DNA of 64,000 bases, from positions 930,001-994,000 of the forward strand of contig NZ_CP094264.1 in the NCBI RefSeq assembly GCF_023614235.1. The letters run 5' to 3'. Position numbers and translations under genes: made by a program. Below are positions 33,319 to 42,812 of this stretch, piece by piece. The stretch is from Streptomyces sp. MRC013. Lineage in GTDB: Bacteria; Actinomycetota; Actinomycetes; Streptomycetales; Streptomycetaceae. The notes under the pieces were generated by a model. That model had not been told where the DNA came from and made no database searches. It was given only the letters and a program-made list of their open reading frames with translations. Position 1 is the stretch's first letter, and the number at the start of each line of letters is the position of its first letter.

Positions 33319-33948
33319 GTGACCTTCGGATTCGCTCCGTCCGCAGCCCGTTCGCTGACCTCGCCCGCCGGTTCCGCCAGCCGTCTCACCCGGGTGCTCG
33401 AACCCGCCGAGTGGGCGTCGGCCGGGATCCCCCTGCCGCGCAGTCCCCGCGGTCTCGTCACGGGGTTGCACGCCCGTCACCGGCCGAGGCCCGGCACCGC
33501 CGTGGCCGCCGTCCTCGACCACGAGGAACGGCTGGTCGCCAGTGCCTCGTTCACGCCGCGGCCGGTACCGGCGGACGGATGGGACCTCCGCAACGCGCTC
33601 CTCACGCACCTACGCCGGGTGATTCCGCACGACCTGCGGCGCCGCGCTCCGGCGCGCACCGCCGTCCTGCTCTACTGCCGCGAGGGCGACGCCCGCTGGA
33701 CGGAGGAGGACGGGGCGTGGATGTGGGGCCTGCGGGACGCCTGCACGCTCCACGGCCTCCGTTGCGGCGCGTACATCACCCTGACCGGCGACGGCTGGCA
33801 GGTGCTGGGTGGGGGCCGCGGTGGCCGGAGCCCGCACGCGGCGTCGCCGCCGGCCGACCTGTCGGACGCCGACGCGGACGAGGCGCCGTCCACGGTGCGC
33901 AGGGCGAGCGGGGCCGCCGACGCCCTGCGCCGGACGGCGGCGCGCTGA
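33319..33948 (+). CDS. Conserved Streptomyces protein of unknown function
   Basis: A 209-residue soluble protein. It begins VTFGFAPSAARSLTSPAG; the central part (NALLTHLRRVIPHDLRRRAP, AVLLYCREGDARWTEEDGAWMWGLRDACTLHG) is well structured, and the last 45 residues are a disordered Ser/Asp/Arg tail. I do not recognise a catalytic motif or known domain. The GTG start has an excellent GGGAGGA ribosome site 3 bases away. A terminator hairpin follows the stop. Confidence 0.7.
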   Translation: MTFGFAPSAARSLTSPAGSASRLTRVLEPAEWASAGIPLPRSPRGLVTGLHARHRPRPGTAVAAVLDHEERLVASASFTPRPVPADGWDLRNALLTHLRRVIPHDLRRRAPARTAVLLYCREGDARWTEEDGAWMWGLRDACTLHGLRCGAYITLTGDGWQVLGGGRGGRSPHAASPPADLSDADADEAPSTVRRASGAADALRRTAAR

Positions 33949-33980
33949 CCGCGTGCACCGTGGACGGCGGAGGCCCTCCG

Positions 33981-34007
33981 GGCCGGACGGCGCGGTGCCG
34001 TCCGGCC
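33981..34007. terminator. Bidirectional hairpin terminator
   Basis: A perfect 11-bp stem (33981-33991 with 33997-34007) and 5-nt loop between two convergent genes. Confidence 0.7.
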
Positions 34008-34023
34008 GCGGGGTGGGTCACCG

Positions 34024-34655
34024 TCAGAGGGCCGTGCCGAGGGCGGCGTTGATCTGCTTCCGGTCCCCGCAGACGATGAGCAGCGCACCGGCGCGGCTCA
34101 TCGCGGCGGGCAGTGCCCGGGCGGTGGCGGCGTCGTCGCCGCCGTTGACCGCGACGATGACCACGGGCCGGGTCGAAGCGCGGCCGACGGCGGAGGCGTC
34201 GGCGAAGAACACGTCGTCGCGGGCGTCGTGCTGGGCCCAGTAGGAGGCCTCGCCGAACGACAGCTCGTGCGCCGCCCACGGGTGCCGCTCCCCGGTGGTG
34301 AGCACCAGGATGTCGCCGGGGGCGCGGCCGCTCTCCAGCAGGAGGTCGACCGCCTCCTCGGCGGCGTCGAGGACGCCGTCCAACGGGGCCGGGATCAGCT
34401 GGACCTGCGGTGTGTTGCGGGGTTCCTCGGATCGGCTCCCCGGGCACGGGGACGGCCGCCCGCCTGCGGTGTGCGGGCGCGGCACCGGCGGCGCGGGCCG
34501 GGCCGGGCCGGGACCCGGGCTGCCGGGACGGGGCGAGGCCGCGGTACGCGGACCGGGTACGGGTCGGGGGTCGGCGCGGGGCGGCCTGCGGCCGGCGCGG
34601 GGCGGGGACCCTGGGCACTCTCGTGAATCTGAGGCTCCTCGGGGGTGAGAGGCAT
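34024..34655 (-). CDS. Conserved protein of unknown function, frameshifted here
   Basis: About 210 residues when corrected. The N-terminal part, MPLTPEEPQIHESAQGPRP then a Pro/Arg-rich linker, reads from 34655. The conserved C-terminal part (VQLIPAPLDGVLDAAEEAVDLLLESG, WAAHELSFGEASYWAQHDA, RPVVIVAVNGG, LLIVCGDRKQINAALG) is in another frame ending at 34024. One missing base between about 34500 and 34605 explains this; the low-complexity linker hides the exact spot. The C-terminal domain looks like a Rossmann-type alpha/beta fold. Its function is unknown. TAGACA 7 bases before the ATG suggests a leaderless transcript; an in-frame ATG at 34691 is an alternative. Confidence 0.62.
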
Positions 34656-34744
34656 GGTCGGATGTCTATCAAACGCCGGTGCGGCCGGCATCGGCGGGTG
34701 GCTGGTCCGCGGCCCCTCGGCGGGGCCGCGTTCCCGGTGACCGG

Positions 34745-35455
34745 TCAGAAGTCGAAGCCGAGTTGGCCCCCGCTTTCCGGTCCGGCCGCCCCTGCGGGGA
34801 CACGGGCCCTGCGCAGGTGCCGCCAGCGGGGCAGCGCGTCCAAGTAGGACCAGGTCATGCGGTGCTGCGGGGTGGGGCCCAGCTCGGCGAGCGCGGCCTT
34901 GTGCACCGGCGACGGGTAGCCCGCGTTGGCCGCGAAACCGAACGGCGCGTACGCGGCGTCCCGCACCTCCAGTTCGGCCATCATCGCGTCCCGCCGCACC
35001 TTGGCGATCACCGATGCCGCCGCCACGGCGACGCAGGACCGGTCGCCCTTGATCACCGTACGGACCCGCCAGGGGGCTTTGAGGTAGTCGTGCTTGCCGT
35101 CGAGGATGACCGCGTCGGGGCGCGCCGGAAGCGCCTCCAGCGCGCGTACGGCGGCCAGTCGCAGCGCCGCCGTCATCCCGAGCCGGTCGATCTCCTCGGC
35201 GGAGGCGCTTCCCAGGGCGTGGGCCGTGGCCCACTGTTCGAGCTCCGCGGCCAGAGGGGCCCGGCGCTTGGGGGCGATGAGCTTGGAGTCGGTGAGTCCG
35301 GCGGGGGGACGGCGCAGTCCGGTGACGGCGGCGCACACCGTGACGGGTCCTGCCCACGCCCCGCGTCCGACTTCGTCGACTCCGGCGATGACCTTGGCGC
35401 CGGTTGTCGCCCGGATCGAGCGCTCGACGGTGTGTGTGGGTGGTTCGTACGGCAT
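34745..35455 (-). CDS. rnhB: Ribonuclease HII
   Basis: A 236-residue RNase HII that cuts RNA in RNA-DNA hybrids and single ribonucleotides in DNA. Active-site acids: Asp27 and Glu28 in AGVDEVGRG, Asp in [11 protein letters not shown], and Asp in [11 protein letters not shown]. The GRG and [10 protein letters not shown] motifs are also family markers. It ends with the LGFDF tail, similar to a PIP-box/sliding-clamp motif, which would tether it to the replication clamp. It precedes the unknown gene at 34024 on the same strand. Confidence 0.93.
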   Translation of the reverse strand: MPYEPPTHTVERSIRATTGAKVIAGVDEVGRGAWAGPVTVCAAVTGLRRPPAGLTDSKLIAPKRRAPLAAELEQWATAHALGSASAEEIDRLGMTAALRLAAVRALEALPARPDAVILDGKHDYLKAPWRVRTVIKGDRSCVAVAAASVIAKVRRDAMMAELEVRDAAYAPFGFAANAGYPSPVHKAALAELGPTPQHRMTWSYLDALPRWRHLRRARVPAGAAGPESGGQLGFDF

Positions 35456-35683
35456 GGCGCCTGACAGAGTACGCCGCCCGCGCCCTTCCGCGACAACCGG
35501 ATTGGCGTCCGGCGCCCCGTCCTTCCGGCCGCGGCCCGGCGGACCGCGGTGCCCGGGGCCGCGGCGACGGCGGGGCGGGGGTGCGGAGCCGCGTTCGCGG
35601 CACCGCCGCGGACACGTCGGGGAAATCAGCGAACACCCGTCTGACCTGGACCGGGGCGGGCTCGGTGGGCGCCTGACGGTACG

Positions 35684-36596
35684 TCAGGGCCGGGAGCCGG
35701 CCGGCATCCAGCCGGGGAGGTCCTCGGTGCGGGCGAGCCAGTCGGCGGGCGGCGCACCGGCCGATGTGGCGGCCACCACACCGCCGACGATGGCACACGT
35801 CGTGTCGACGTCGCCGCCGGCCCGCGCGGTCTCCCAGAAGGCCCGTTCGTAGTCGCCGAGGGAGCGGGCGGCGGCCCACAGGGCGAAGGGCACCGTGTCG
35901 TGCGCGCTGGTGCGCCGGCCGCAGCCGAGGACGGCGGCGACCGCCTGCACGTCGTCGTGACCGAGCAGGTCGCGGGCGCGCCGCAGCCCGGCGCCGACGG
36001 CGCCGTGCGGCACCAGGGCGACGACGGCGTCGAGGAGGTCTGCGGCGCGGGGCGGTCCCTGCGGCGCGGCGGCGAGTGCGGCGGCGGCCGCGACCGCCAC
36101 GCAGCCCGCCACCGCCTCCTGGTGCCGGTGGGTGGTGTGGGAGGAGGCCTCCGCCTGGCGGGCGGCCTCCTCGGGGTCGCCGGCGTACCAGGCGCCGAGG
36201 GGGGCGATCCGCATGGCCGCGCCGTTGCCCCAGGAGCCCTGGCCCTGGAAGAGGCCGGCGGCGAGTTCGCGCCAGTCACCGCCTTCCCGGACGAGCCGGA
36301 GCATGCGGTTGACGGCGGGGCCGTAGCCGCGGTCGAAGTCGTGGTGCACGGCGAAGGAGCGGGCGAGCGCGTCCTGGTCGACGCGGCCGTGGGAGACGAG
36401 GACGGCCAGGACCGAACAGGCCATCTCGGTGTCGTCGGTCCACTGCCACGGGGCGGGCGGCAGCTCGCGCCGGTCCAACAGGGGGTGGTGGGCGGGGACG
36501 AAGAACTGGGAGCCCAGAGCGTCCCCCACGGCCAGCCCGCGGAGACTGGCGAGAGCGCGTTCGAAGCGCCGGTCTGGAGAGGGGGGCGGCGGCCAT
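35684..36596 (-). CDS. ADP-ribosylglycohydrolase family protein, frameshifted near its start here
   Basis: About 303 residues when corrected. DraG-type ADP-ribosylhydrolase fold with magnesium-binding acids in GLAVGDALGS, APWQWTDDTEMA and, near the C-terminus, ARAGGDVDTTCAIVGG. It would remove ADP-ribose from proteins or hydrolyse a related metabolite. The ATG at 36596 (MAAAP) is in frame with the body (SPDRRFERALASLRGLAVGD) only if one base is removed from the G6 run at 36581-36586. Without correction, translation would have to start inside the domain. Confidence 0.78.
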
Positions 36597-36606
36597 CGTC
36601 CCCACC

Positions 36607-36960
36607 CTATCCGCCCCTGTCCGCGGTGTCTTCCCGGACCGGGCTCGGGGCGGGGCTCCCGGCCTCCGGGCGCCGGACGCGACCGGTGGACCGGCGCCGG
36701 AGGAGCCGGTCGTGGGAGGAGCCGGTCGTGGGAGGAGCCGGTCGTGCGTGGGAGGAGCCGGTCGTGGGAGGAGCCGGTCGTGGGAGACGACGAGGGCCCC
36801 GGTCCGGCGGTCGAGGGCCTCCTCCGGCCCGAGTGCGAGGCGGTCGGCCGGTTCGTCGAGAAGCAGGGGGTCGGCGGGGCGGGCGAGGGCGGCTCGGCGG
36901 CGCTGCGCGGTGGAGAGGGCCGCCGGTTCGCCCCGGACCGTGCCGGCGGGGGCCGGCGGG
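36607..36960 (-). pseudogene. Decayed remnant of an ABC-F type ATPase
   Basis: The minus strand retains the last third of an ABC-F ATPase domain: signature ALSTAQRRRAALAR, Walker B DPLLLDEPADRLALG and the H-loop ALVVSHDRLL. The Walker A half is missing and several residues between the motifs are lost. After the H-loop a 16-nt unit encoding SHDRLL has been amplified fivefold, breaking the frame before a tail RRRSTGRVRRPEAGSP and a stop at 36607. There is no ribosome site or start. The intact ancestor would be an antibiotic-resistance or translation-factor ABC-F protein. Confidence 0.65.
36701..36784. repeat. Tandem array, five copies of a 16-nt unit
   Basis: Unit AGGAGCCGGTCGTGGG at 36701, 36717, 36733 (20-nt variant with an extra CGTG), 36753 and 36769. 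On the minus strand each unit is CCCACGACCGGCTCCT, a copy of the codons for the ABC H-loop SHDRLL. The extra 68 bases are not a multiple of three. Confidence 0.95.
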
Positions 36961-37171
36961 GGCCGGCGGTACGGACGCGGGCGCGGCCGTACGAGCCGTG
37001 TCGGCACCGCTGTTCGTCGCGCGCGAGCCGGTCGACGCGGCGCCGGCCGACCAGACGGCCACGGTGGCGGTGATGCGGGCGGGTGCCTTCGGCACGCGTT
37101 CCGGCACCGGCGCGGCGGCGGACACGTCCGGCTCCACCGCCGGCCGCCGGCGCCGCGCCGACCGCTCGGCC

Positions 37172-37777
37172 TCAGACCGTCCAGGCCGCCTCCAGGTCCA
37201 CGACGTCCCCGGTGAGGGCGGCCACGTCGGCCGCCAACCGGGCGCGCAGGGCGAGCCGTTCCACCCGCTCGGCCCGGTACTTTCCGTGCTCGGCCGCCGA
37301 CCGCCACATCGACAGGACCAGGAACTCGTCGCCCGGGGCCGCTGCGAACAGGCCGCGCAGCATGCCGGGCGACCCGGCCATCGCCGGGTTCCACACCTTC
37401 TCCTGCATCAGGGCGTAGTGCTCGGCCCGGCCCTCGTGGACACGGCTGTGGGCGACCCGTACGACGTCGGCGTCGGCGAAGCGCGGCTCGAATCCGGTCT
37501 TCACGTCGAAACGGTGGTCGAACAGCTTGACCTGCGCGTCCTTGAAGGTGCCGGACTGCGTGGCGGCCAGCCTGGCGTGCGACCGCGCCATGAAGGAGTC
37601 GTAGAAGGGGCGGCTCTCCCAGAAGGAGAAGACATGGACCACGCCGGGGCGCAGCCGGCTCCATCCGCCGCCCTGCCCCCGGAAGCCGGGCTCCCCCAGC
37701 AGCCCCGCCCATTTCCGCTGCCCCCGCTCGAACCCCCGACGGTCCACCACGGTGCAGCGAATCCACTTGACCAGCAC
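37172..37777 (-). CDS. YdbC-family (DUF4937) protein
   Basis: A 201-residue soluble protein with two ABM/dimeric alpha-beta barrel-like halves (LVKWIRCTVVDRRGFERGQRKW, VVHVFSFWESRPFYDSFMA; then DVVRVAHSRV, EFLVLSMWRSAAEHGKY). Such domains occur in small monooxygenases, but no catalytic residues are assignable. The GTG start at 37777 gives the family N-terminus VLVKWIRC; I see no strong ribosome site. Divergent from the TerD-like gene. Confidence 0.75.
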   Translation of the reverse strand: MLVKWIRCTVVDRRGFERGQRKWAGLLGEPGFRGQGGGWSRLRPGVVHVFSFWESRPFYDSFMARSHARLAATQSGTFKDAQVKLFDHRFDVKTGFEPRFADADVVRVAHSRVHEGRAEHYALMQEKVWNPAMAGSPGMLRGLFAAAPGDEFLVLSMWRSAAEHGKYRAERVERLALRARLAADVAALTGDVVDLEAAWTV

Positions 37778-37909
37778 CGCGCCATCGTACGGCGCGCGGA
37801 ACCCGCCGAACCGGCGTTCACCGCTGACGCTCCGTGACACCATGGACGACGCATCCGGTGTGGAGGGGAGTCGGCCCCTCCGCGCACGGTGCCCGGAGAG
37901 GGGGAAGGT

Positions 37910-38437
37910 GTGAGCAGCCTCAACAAGGGCGTCGAGAAGGTCGAGGTGGCCCTCAAGTGGGACCCGAACACCGGTGGCGGCCCGGTCCACGACCTCGACG
38001 TCATCGCCGCCGTCTACGGTGCCGGGGACCCGGCCGGCGAGCCGGCGTACCTGGTCCACTTCGAGAGCCGCTCGCCGGACGGCACCATCACGCTGAGCAG
38101 GGACAGCCGCACGGGGCAGGGCCTGGGCATCGACGAGTCGATGCTGCTCGAGCTCACCCGGCTCGCCCCCGTCTACACGCGCGTGGTGGTGGGCGTCGCC
38201 ATCCAGCAGGGCGGCGGCCGGGTCGTCTTCGGCGACGTGGCGAGCACCCGGGTGATCGTCAAGGAAGGCTACGACGAGTTGTTCCTCGACGACTTCACCG
38301 CCGTGCGGGGCTCCACCGCGGCGACCGTCGTGGAGTTCACCCGCGAGGCCCCGGACACCTGGGTGCACAGGCCCGTGGTCCGCGGCTTCGACTGCGACCC
38401 GGACTCCTTCACCCGTCTGATGGGCACCTGCGGGTAG
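37910..38437 (+). CDS. TerD-like protein
   Basis: A 175-residue TerD/CABP1-family protein. It starts VSSLNKGVEKVEVALKWDPN and contains the calcium-site-like segment HDLDVIAAVYG and DGTITLSRDSRTGQGLGIDE. TerD proteins occur in tellurite/stress operons and bind calcium. This one stands alone without other ter genes, as many Streptomyces paralogues do, and is a somewhat divergent member. GTG start at 37910 with GGAGAGG 8 nt upstream. Confidence 0.82.
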   Translation: MSSLNKGVEKVEVALKWDPNTGGGPVHDLDVIAAVYGAGDPAGEPAYLVHFESRSPDGTITLSRDSRTGQGLGIDESMLLELTRLAPVYTRVVVGVAIQQGGGRVVFGDVASTRVIVKEGYDELFLDDFTAVRGSTAATVVEFTREAPDTWVHRPVVRGFDCDPDSFTRLMGTCG

Positions 38438-38686
38438 GGGCCGGGAGGCCGCTCCGGCCGGGCGCCGTCCCTCCGCCCGGTGCCGGGCGGGCGCAGGGGC
38501 GGTGCCGGGCGGGGCGCGTGCCCGGGGCGGGCCCCGCGGCCGCTCCGGCCGGGTGCCGGTTCCCCGGCCTCCCTTCGGGCCGCCCCGCTCGCCGCCGGGA
38601 GCCGCGGAAGGCCGGCTCCCGGCCGTGCGCGGGGAGCACGTCACGGCGGTGCGCCGGGGCCCGCGGCCGCTCCGGCCGCGGACACG

Positions 38687-38721
38687 ACGGAGGGGGCCGA
38701 CCCGGGGCCGGTCCCCTCCGT
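38687..38721. terminator. Bidirectional hairpin between the TerD-like gene and nrdJ
   Basis: A 9-bp stem (ACGGAGGGG with CCCCTCCGT) and 17-nt GC-rich loop in the 340-base gap between convergent genes. The rest of that gap is GC-rich with no gene. Confidence 0.5.
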
Positions 38722-38777
38722 GAGCCGCGCGTCAACCGGCCGTGCCGGGACCGCGCACGGCGCGTTCGCGCTCCGCG

Positions 38778-41647
38778 TCAGCTGCAGCCGCTGGTGGAGC
38801 CGCAGCCCTCACAGATGTAGCAGGAGCCGGCGCGCTGCATCTTCGTACCGCAGGAGAAGCACAGCGGGGCGTCGGCGTGGATGCCGAGCTGCATCTCGAC
38901 GAGCTCGGCGGACGTGTGCGCCTGCTTCGGCGCGGGGGCCGGGACCTCCGCCCGGGCGGGGGCGACGGCCTTCGGGGGCTCCTGCCGGCGCGGGGCGGAC
39001 TGGGCCAGGCCCTCCACGTCGACCTCGTCGTCGGCCGGCTCGTACGAACCGGTCTCCAGGTGGCGCTGGCGCTCCTCGGCGGAGTGGATGCCGAGCGCCG
39101 AACGGGTCTCGAACGGCAGGAAGTCCAGCGCGAGGCGGCGGAAGATGTAGTCGACGATCGACTGGGCCATCCGCACGTCCGGGTCGTCCGTCATGCCGGC
39201 CGGTTCGAAGCGCATGTTGGTGAATTTCGAGACGTACGTCTCCAGCGGCACGCCGTACTGCAGGCCGACCGAGACGGCGATGGAGAAGGCGTCCATCATG
39301 CCCGCGAGGGTCGACCCCTGCTTGGACATCTTCAGGAAGACCTCGCCGAGACCGTCGTCCGGGTAGGAGTTGGCGGTCATGTAGCCCTCGGCCCCGCCGA
39401 CCGTGAAGGAGGTGGTGAGCCCCGGGCGGCCCTTCGGGAGGCGCTTGCGGACCGGACGGTACTCGACGACCTTCTCGACCTTCGCCGGCTCGGCCGCGGC
39501 CTTCGCCTCCTCCTTCTTCTTGGCGGAGAGCGGCTGGCCGACCTTGCAGTTGTCGCGGTAGATCGCGAGCGCCTTGACGCCCATCCGCCACGCCTCGAAG
39601 TAGATCTCCTCGACCTCCTCGACGGTCGCCGTCTCCGGCATGTTGACCGTCTTGGAGAGCGCGCCGGAGATCCACGGCTGGATCGCGGCCATCATGCGGA
39701 CATGGCCCATCGGGGAGATGGCGCGCTCGCCCATGGCGCAGTCGAACACCTCGTAGTGCTCCCGCTTGAGGCCCGGGGCGTCGATCACGTTGCCGTGCTC
39801 GGCGATGTGGGCGACGATCGCCTCGATCTGCTCCTCCTGGTAGCCCAGGCGGCGCAGGGCCTGCGGGACCGTGCCGTTGACGATCTGCATCGAGCCGCCG
39901 CCGACCAGCTTCTTGAACTTGACCAGGGCGAGGTCGGGCTCCAGGCCGGTGGTGTCGCAGGACATCGCGAGGCCGATGGTGCCGGTCGGGGCGATGACGG
40001 AGGCCTGGGCGTTGCGGAAGCCGTTCTTCTCGCCGAGGCGGAGCACGTCCTGCCAGGCCTCCGTGGCGGCGGCCCAGATCGGCGTGTCCAGGTCGTCCGT
40101 GCGGACGGCCCCGGTGTTGGCGTCGGCGTGCTGCCGCATGACGCGCTGGTGCGCCTCGGCGTTGCGGGCGTAGCCGTCGTACGGGCCGACGACCGCGGCC
40201 AGCTCGGCGGAGCGCCGGTACGAGGTGCCGGTCATCAGCGAGGTGATCGCGCCGGCCAGGGCGCGGCCGCCGTCGGAGTCGTACGCGTGGCCGGTCGCCA
40301 TGAGCAGGGCGCCGAGGTTGGCGTAGCCGATGCCGAGCTGGCGGAAGGCCCGGGTGTTCTCGCCGATCTTCTCGGTCGGGAAGTCGGCGAAGCAGATGGA
40401 GATGTCCATCGCGGTGATGACCAGCTCGACGACCTTGGCGAAGCGCTCGATGTCGAAGGACTGGTGGCCCTTGCCGTCGTCCTTCAGGAACTTCATCAGG
40501 TTCAGCGAGGCGAGGTTGCAGGACGTGTTGTCCAGATGCATGTACTCGCTGCACGGGTTCGAGCCGTTGATGCGGCCGGACTCGGGGCAGGTGTGCCAGC
40601 GGTTGATCGTGTCGTCGTACTGGATGCCCGGGTCGGCGCAGGCCCAGGCGGCCTCGGCCATCTTGCGGAACAGCGCGCGGGCGTCGACCTCCTCGATGAC
40701 CTCGCCGGTCATCCGGGCGCGCAGCCCGAACCTGCCGCCGGACTCCACGGCCTTCATGAACTCGTCGTTCACGCGGACCGAGTTGTTGGCGTTCTGGTAC
40801 TGGACGGAGGTGATGTCGTCGCCGCCCAGGTCCATGTCGAAGCCCGCGTCGCGCAGGGCGCGGATCTTCTCCTCCTCCTTGACCTTGGTCTCGATGAAGT
40901 CCTCGATGTCGGGGTGGTCCACGTCCAGGATGACCATCTTGGCCGCGCGGCGCGTGGCACCGCCGGACTTGATCGTCCCCGCCGAGGCGTCGGCGCCGCG
41001 CATGAAGGAGACCGGGCCGGAGGCGTTGCCCCCGGAGGAGAGGAGCTCCTTGGAGGAGCGGATGCGGGAGAGGTTCAGGCCGGCGCCGGAGCCGCCCTTG
41101 AAGATCATGCCCTCTTCCTTGTACCAGTCGAGGATCGACTCCATGGAGTCGTCGACGGACAGGATGAAGCAGGCGGAGACCTGCTGGGGCTGCGGCGTGC
41201 CCACGTTGAACCACACCGGCGAGTTGAAGCTGAAGATCTGGTGCATCAGGGCGTAGGCGAGCTCGTGCTCGAAGATCTCCGCGTCGGCGGGTGACGAGAA
41301 GTAGCCGTGGTCCTCGCCGGCCCTGCGGTAGGTCTTCACGATGCGGTCGATGAGCTGCTTCAGGCTCGTCTCGCGCTGGGGGTGCCGACGGCGCCCCGGA
41401 AGTACTTGCTGGTGACGATGTTGACCGCGTTCACCGACCAGAAGTCGGGGAACTCGACGCCACGCTGCTCGAAGTTGACCGAGCCGTCGCGCCAGTTGGT
41501 CATGACGACGTCTCGGCGCTCCCAGGCGACCTCGTCGTACGGGTGCACGCCGGGGGTCGTGTGGATGCGCTCGATGCGCAGTCCCTTGCTGGTCTTGGAT
41601 CCCTTGGCGCGGGAGCCTCGTGCCGGACCGCTCGTCGTCTCTGTCAT
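38778..41647 (-). CDS. nrdJ: Vitamin B12-dependent class II ribonucleotide reductase, frameshifted here
   Basis: About 956 residues when corrected. It reduces ribonucleotides to deoxyribonucleotides using adenosylcobalamin. Markers: FSFNSPVWFNVG, the allosteric/thiyl region SACFILSVDDSMESIL, the active-site NPCSEYMHLDNTSCNLASLN, and the APTGTIGLAMSCDTTG loop. The C-terminus has a zinc-ribbon-like CFSCGTKMQRAGSCYICEGCG tail. The frame breaks at the G5 run 41378-41382 about 90 codons in; one more base gives GTPQRETSLKQL. Start ATG at 41647 with GGGAGG 4 nt away. It follows nrdR in an operon. An error is far likelier than loss, since this enzyme is a main dNTP source. Confidence 0.9.
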
Positions 41648-41805
41648 GCCGCCTCCCATATATGGGCAAAAACGCCCTTATGTGCCCAAAACTTCCCAGG
41701 GCACGGTCTCTGTGCTGTCGCCATGGACGTCACTCGCGGCGTCCATGACAGGTTCCATCGGCCGTCCCGGCCGCCGGTGACCGGACCACGGGCCCGGCCC
41801 GCCGC

Positions 41806-42318
41806 TCAGTCGGCGGCTGTCGCGGGCACCGGGACCCCGGGGGTCGCACCGGTGCCGCGCTCCCCCGCGGAAGGCCGCCGCTCGCGCAGTTCCGCGATGG
41901 CGGTCTCGAAGTCCTCCAGCGTGTCGAACGCGCGGTACACGGACGCGAAGCGCAGGTACGCGACGAGGTCGAGCTCCTGCAGCGGACCGAGTATGGCGAG
42001 GCCGACGTCGTGGGTGGTGAGCTCCGCGCTGCCGGTCGCCCGGACAGCCTCCTCGACCCGTTGCCCCAGCTGGGCGAGGGCGTCCTCGGTGACGGGCCGC
42101 CCCTGGCAGGCCTTGCGCACGCCGTTGATGACCTTGGTCCTGCTGAAGGGCTCGGTCACCCCGCTCCGCTTCACGACCATGAGGGAGCAGGTCTCCACCG
42201 TGGTGAAGCGGCGGGAGCAGTCGGGGCACTGGCGACGGCGCCGGATGGACGTCCCGTCGTCGGTGGTGCGACTGTCGACGACACGGCTGTCGGGGTGCCT
42301 GCAGAAGGGGCAGTGCAC
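41806..42318 (-). CDS. nrdR: Transcriptional repressor NrdR
   Basis: A 170-residue repressor of ribonucleotide reductase genes. An N-terminal zinc ribbon uses Cys3, Cys6, Cys31 and Cys34 (MHCPFC...QCPDC), and the ATP-cone domain follows ([24 protein letters not shown]...[22 protein letters not shown]). It senses ATP/dATP and binds paired NrdR boxes. It is co-directional with nrdJ, 158 bases apart. NrdR-box-like sequences lie upstream, so it should repress its own operon. Confidence 0.95.
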   Translation of the reverse strand: MHCPFCRHPDSRVVDSRTTDDGTSIRRRRQCPDCSRRFTTVETCSLMVVKRSGVTEPFSRTKVINGVRKACQGRPVTEDALAQLGQRVEEAVRATGSAELTTHDVGLAILGPLQELDLVAYLRFASVYRAFDTLEDFETAIAELRERRPSAGERGTGATPGVPVPATAAD

Positions 42319-42427
42319 GGTCCGAACCCTCCTTCACGGCACGACGGAACAGCCCCGAAAGGCCCTCCCGGGGCCCCTCGAAGCAGCCCCCAGCATAGGG
42401 GATGCCCACGGCCCCGCCGGACGATGA

Positions 42428-42474
42428 CCACAACTTCTGGGCTGCTGTCACCATGCAACCACTACATGTAGGGA
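42428..42474 (-). promoter_or_regulatory. Probable NrdR-box pair upstream of nrdRJ
   Basis: Box 1 at 42459-42474 (plus strand CCACTACATGTAGGGA) contains the perfect CTACATGTAG core and matches the consensus ACACTATATATAGTGT at 11 of 16 positions. A weaker box (CCACAACTTCTGGGCT, 8 of 16) at 42428-42443 is 31 bases away centre to centre, three helical turns, as in known NrdR sites. Confidence 0.55.
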
Positions 42475-42734
42475 CCGGCCCTCATTCACGGGGGCGCGTG
42501 TCGCGCGGCGCCCCGGCCACCGGGCCGGCGACGAGCCTACGGCACGGCCCGCCCCCGGAGGCTCCGGGACGCGGGGATCCGCGGTTCCCGGCGGGTCGTG
42601 CGCCGCGCCGCCCCGCGGGGACGGGGGCGCCGGAGCGGCGCCGGGGGTACCGTGAGGGCCCGGACCGCCTCTGCGGCGGGGGGCGCACATACACCCAGGC
42701 ACACGCACACGTAAGCCACTCCGCGTTTTTTCAC

Positions 42735-42776
42735 TCGAACGTGTGTTTGGCGCAACCTTTCGAAAGCAACTACCGT
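42735..42776 (+). promoter_or_regulatory. lexA promoter with SOS box
   Basis: The SOS box TCGAACGTGTGTTTGG (42735-42750) resembles the actinobacterial LexA site TCGAAC-N4-GTTCGA. It overlaps the -35 TTGGCG (42747-42752), which is followed by 18 bases and the -10 TACCGT (42771-42776). LexA should repress its own gene here. Confidence 0.75.
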
Positions 42777-42812
42777 TGTGCCAGCCAGGGAGACCATTCG
42801 AGAGGGGCCGAC

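Noticed and set aside
38742..41294. 850-codon plus-strand frame opposite nrdJ
   Set aside because: Composition (His/Val/Leu/Asp pattern) is that of antisense translation; the minus strand is clearly nrdJ.
41655..41666. CCCATATATGGG as a third NrdR box
   Set aside because: It has an ATATAT centre but lacks the flanking ACAC/GTGT and lies over the ribosome site without a paired box at helical spacing.
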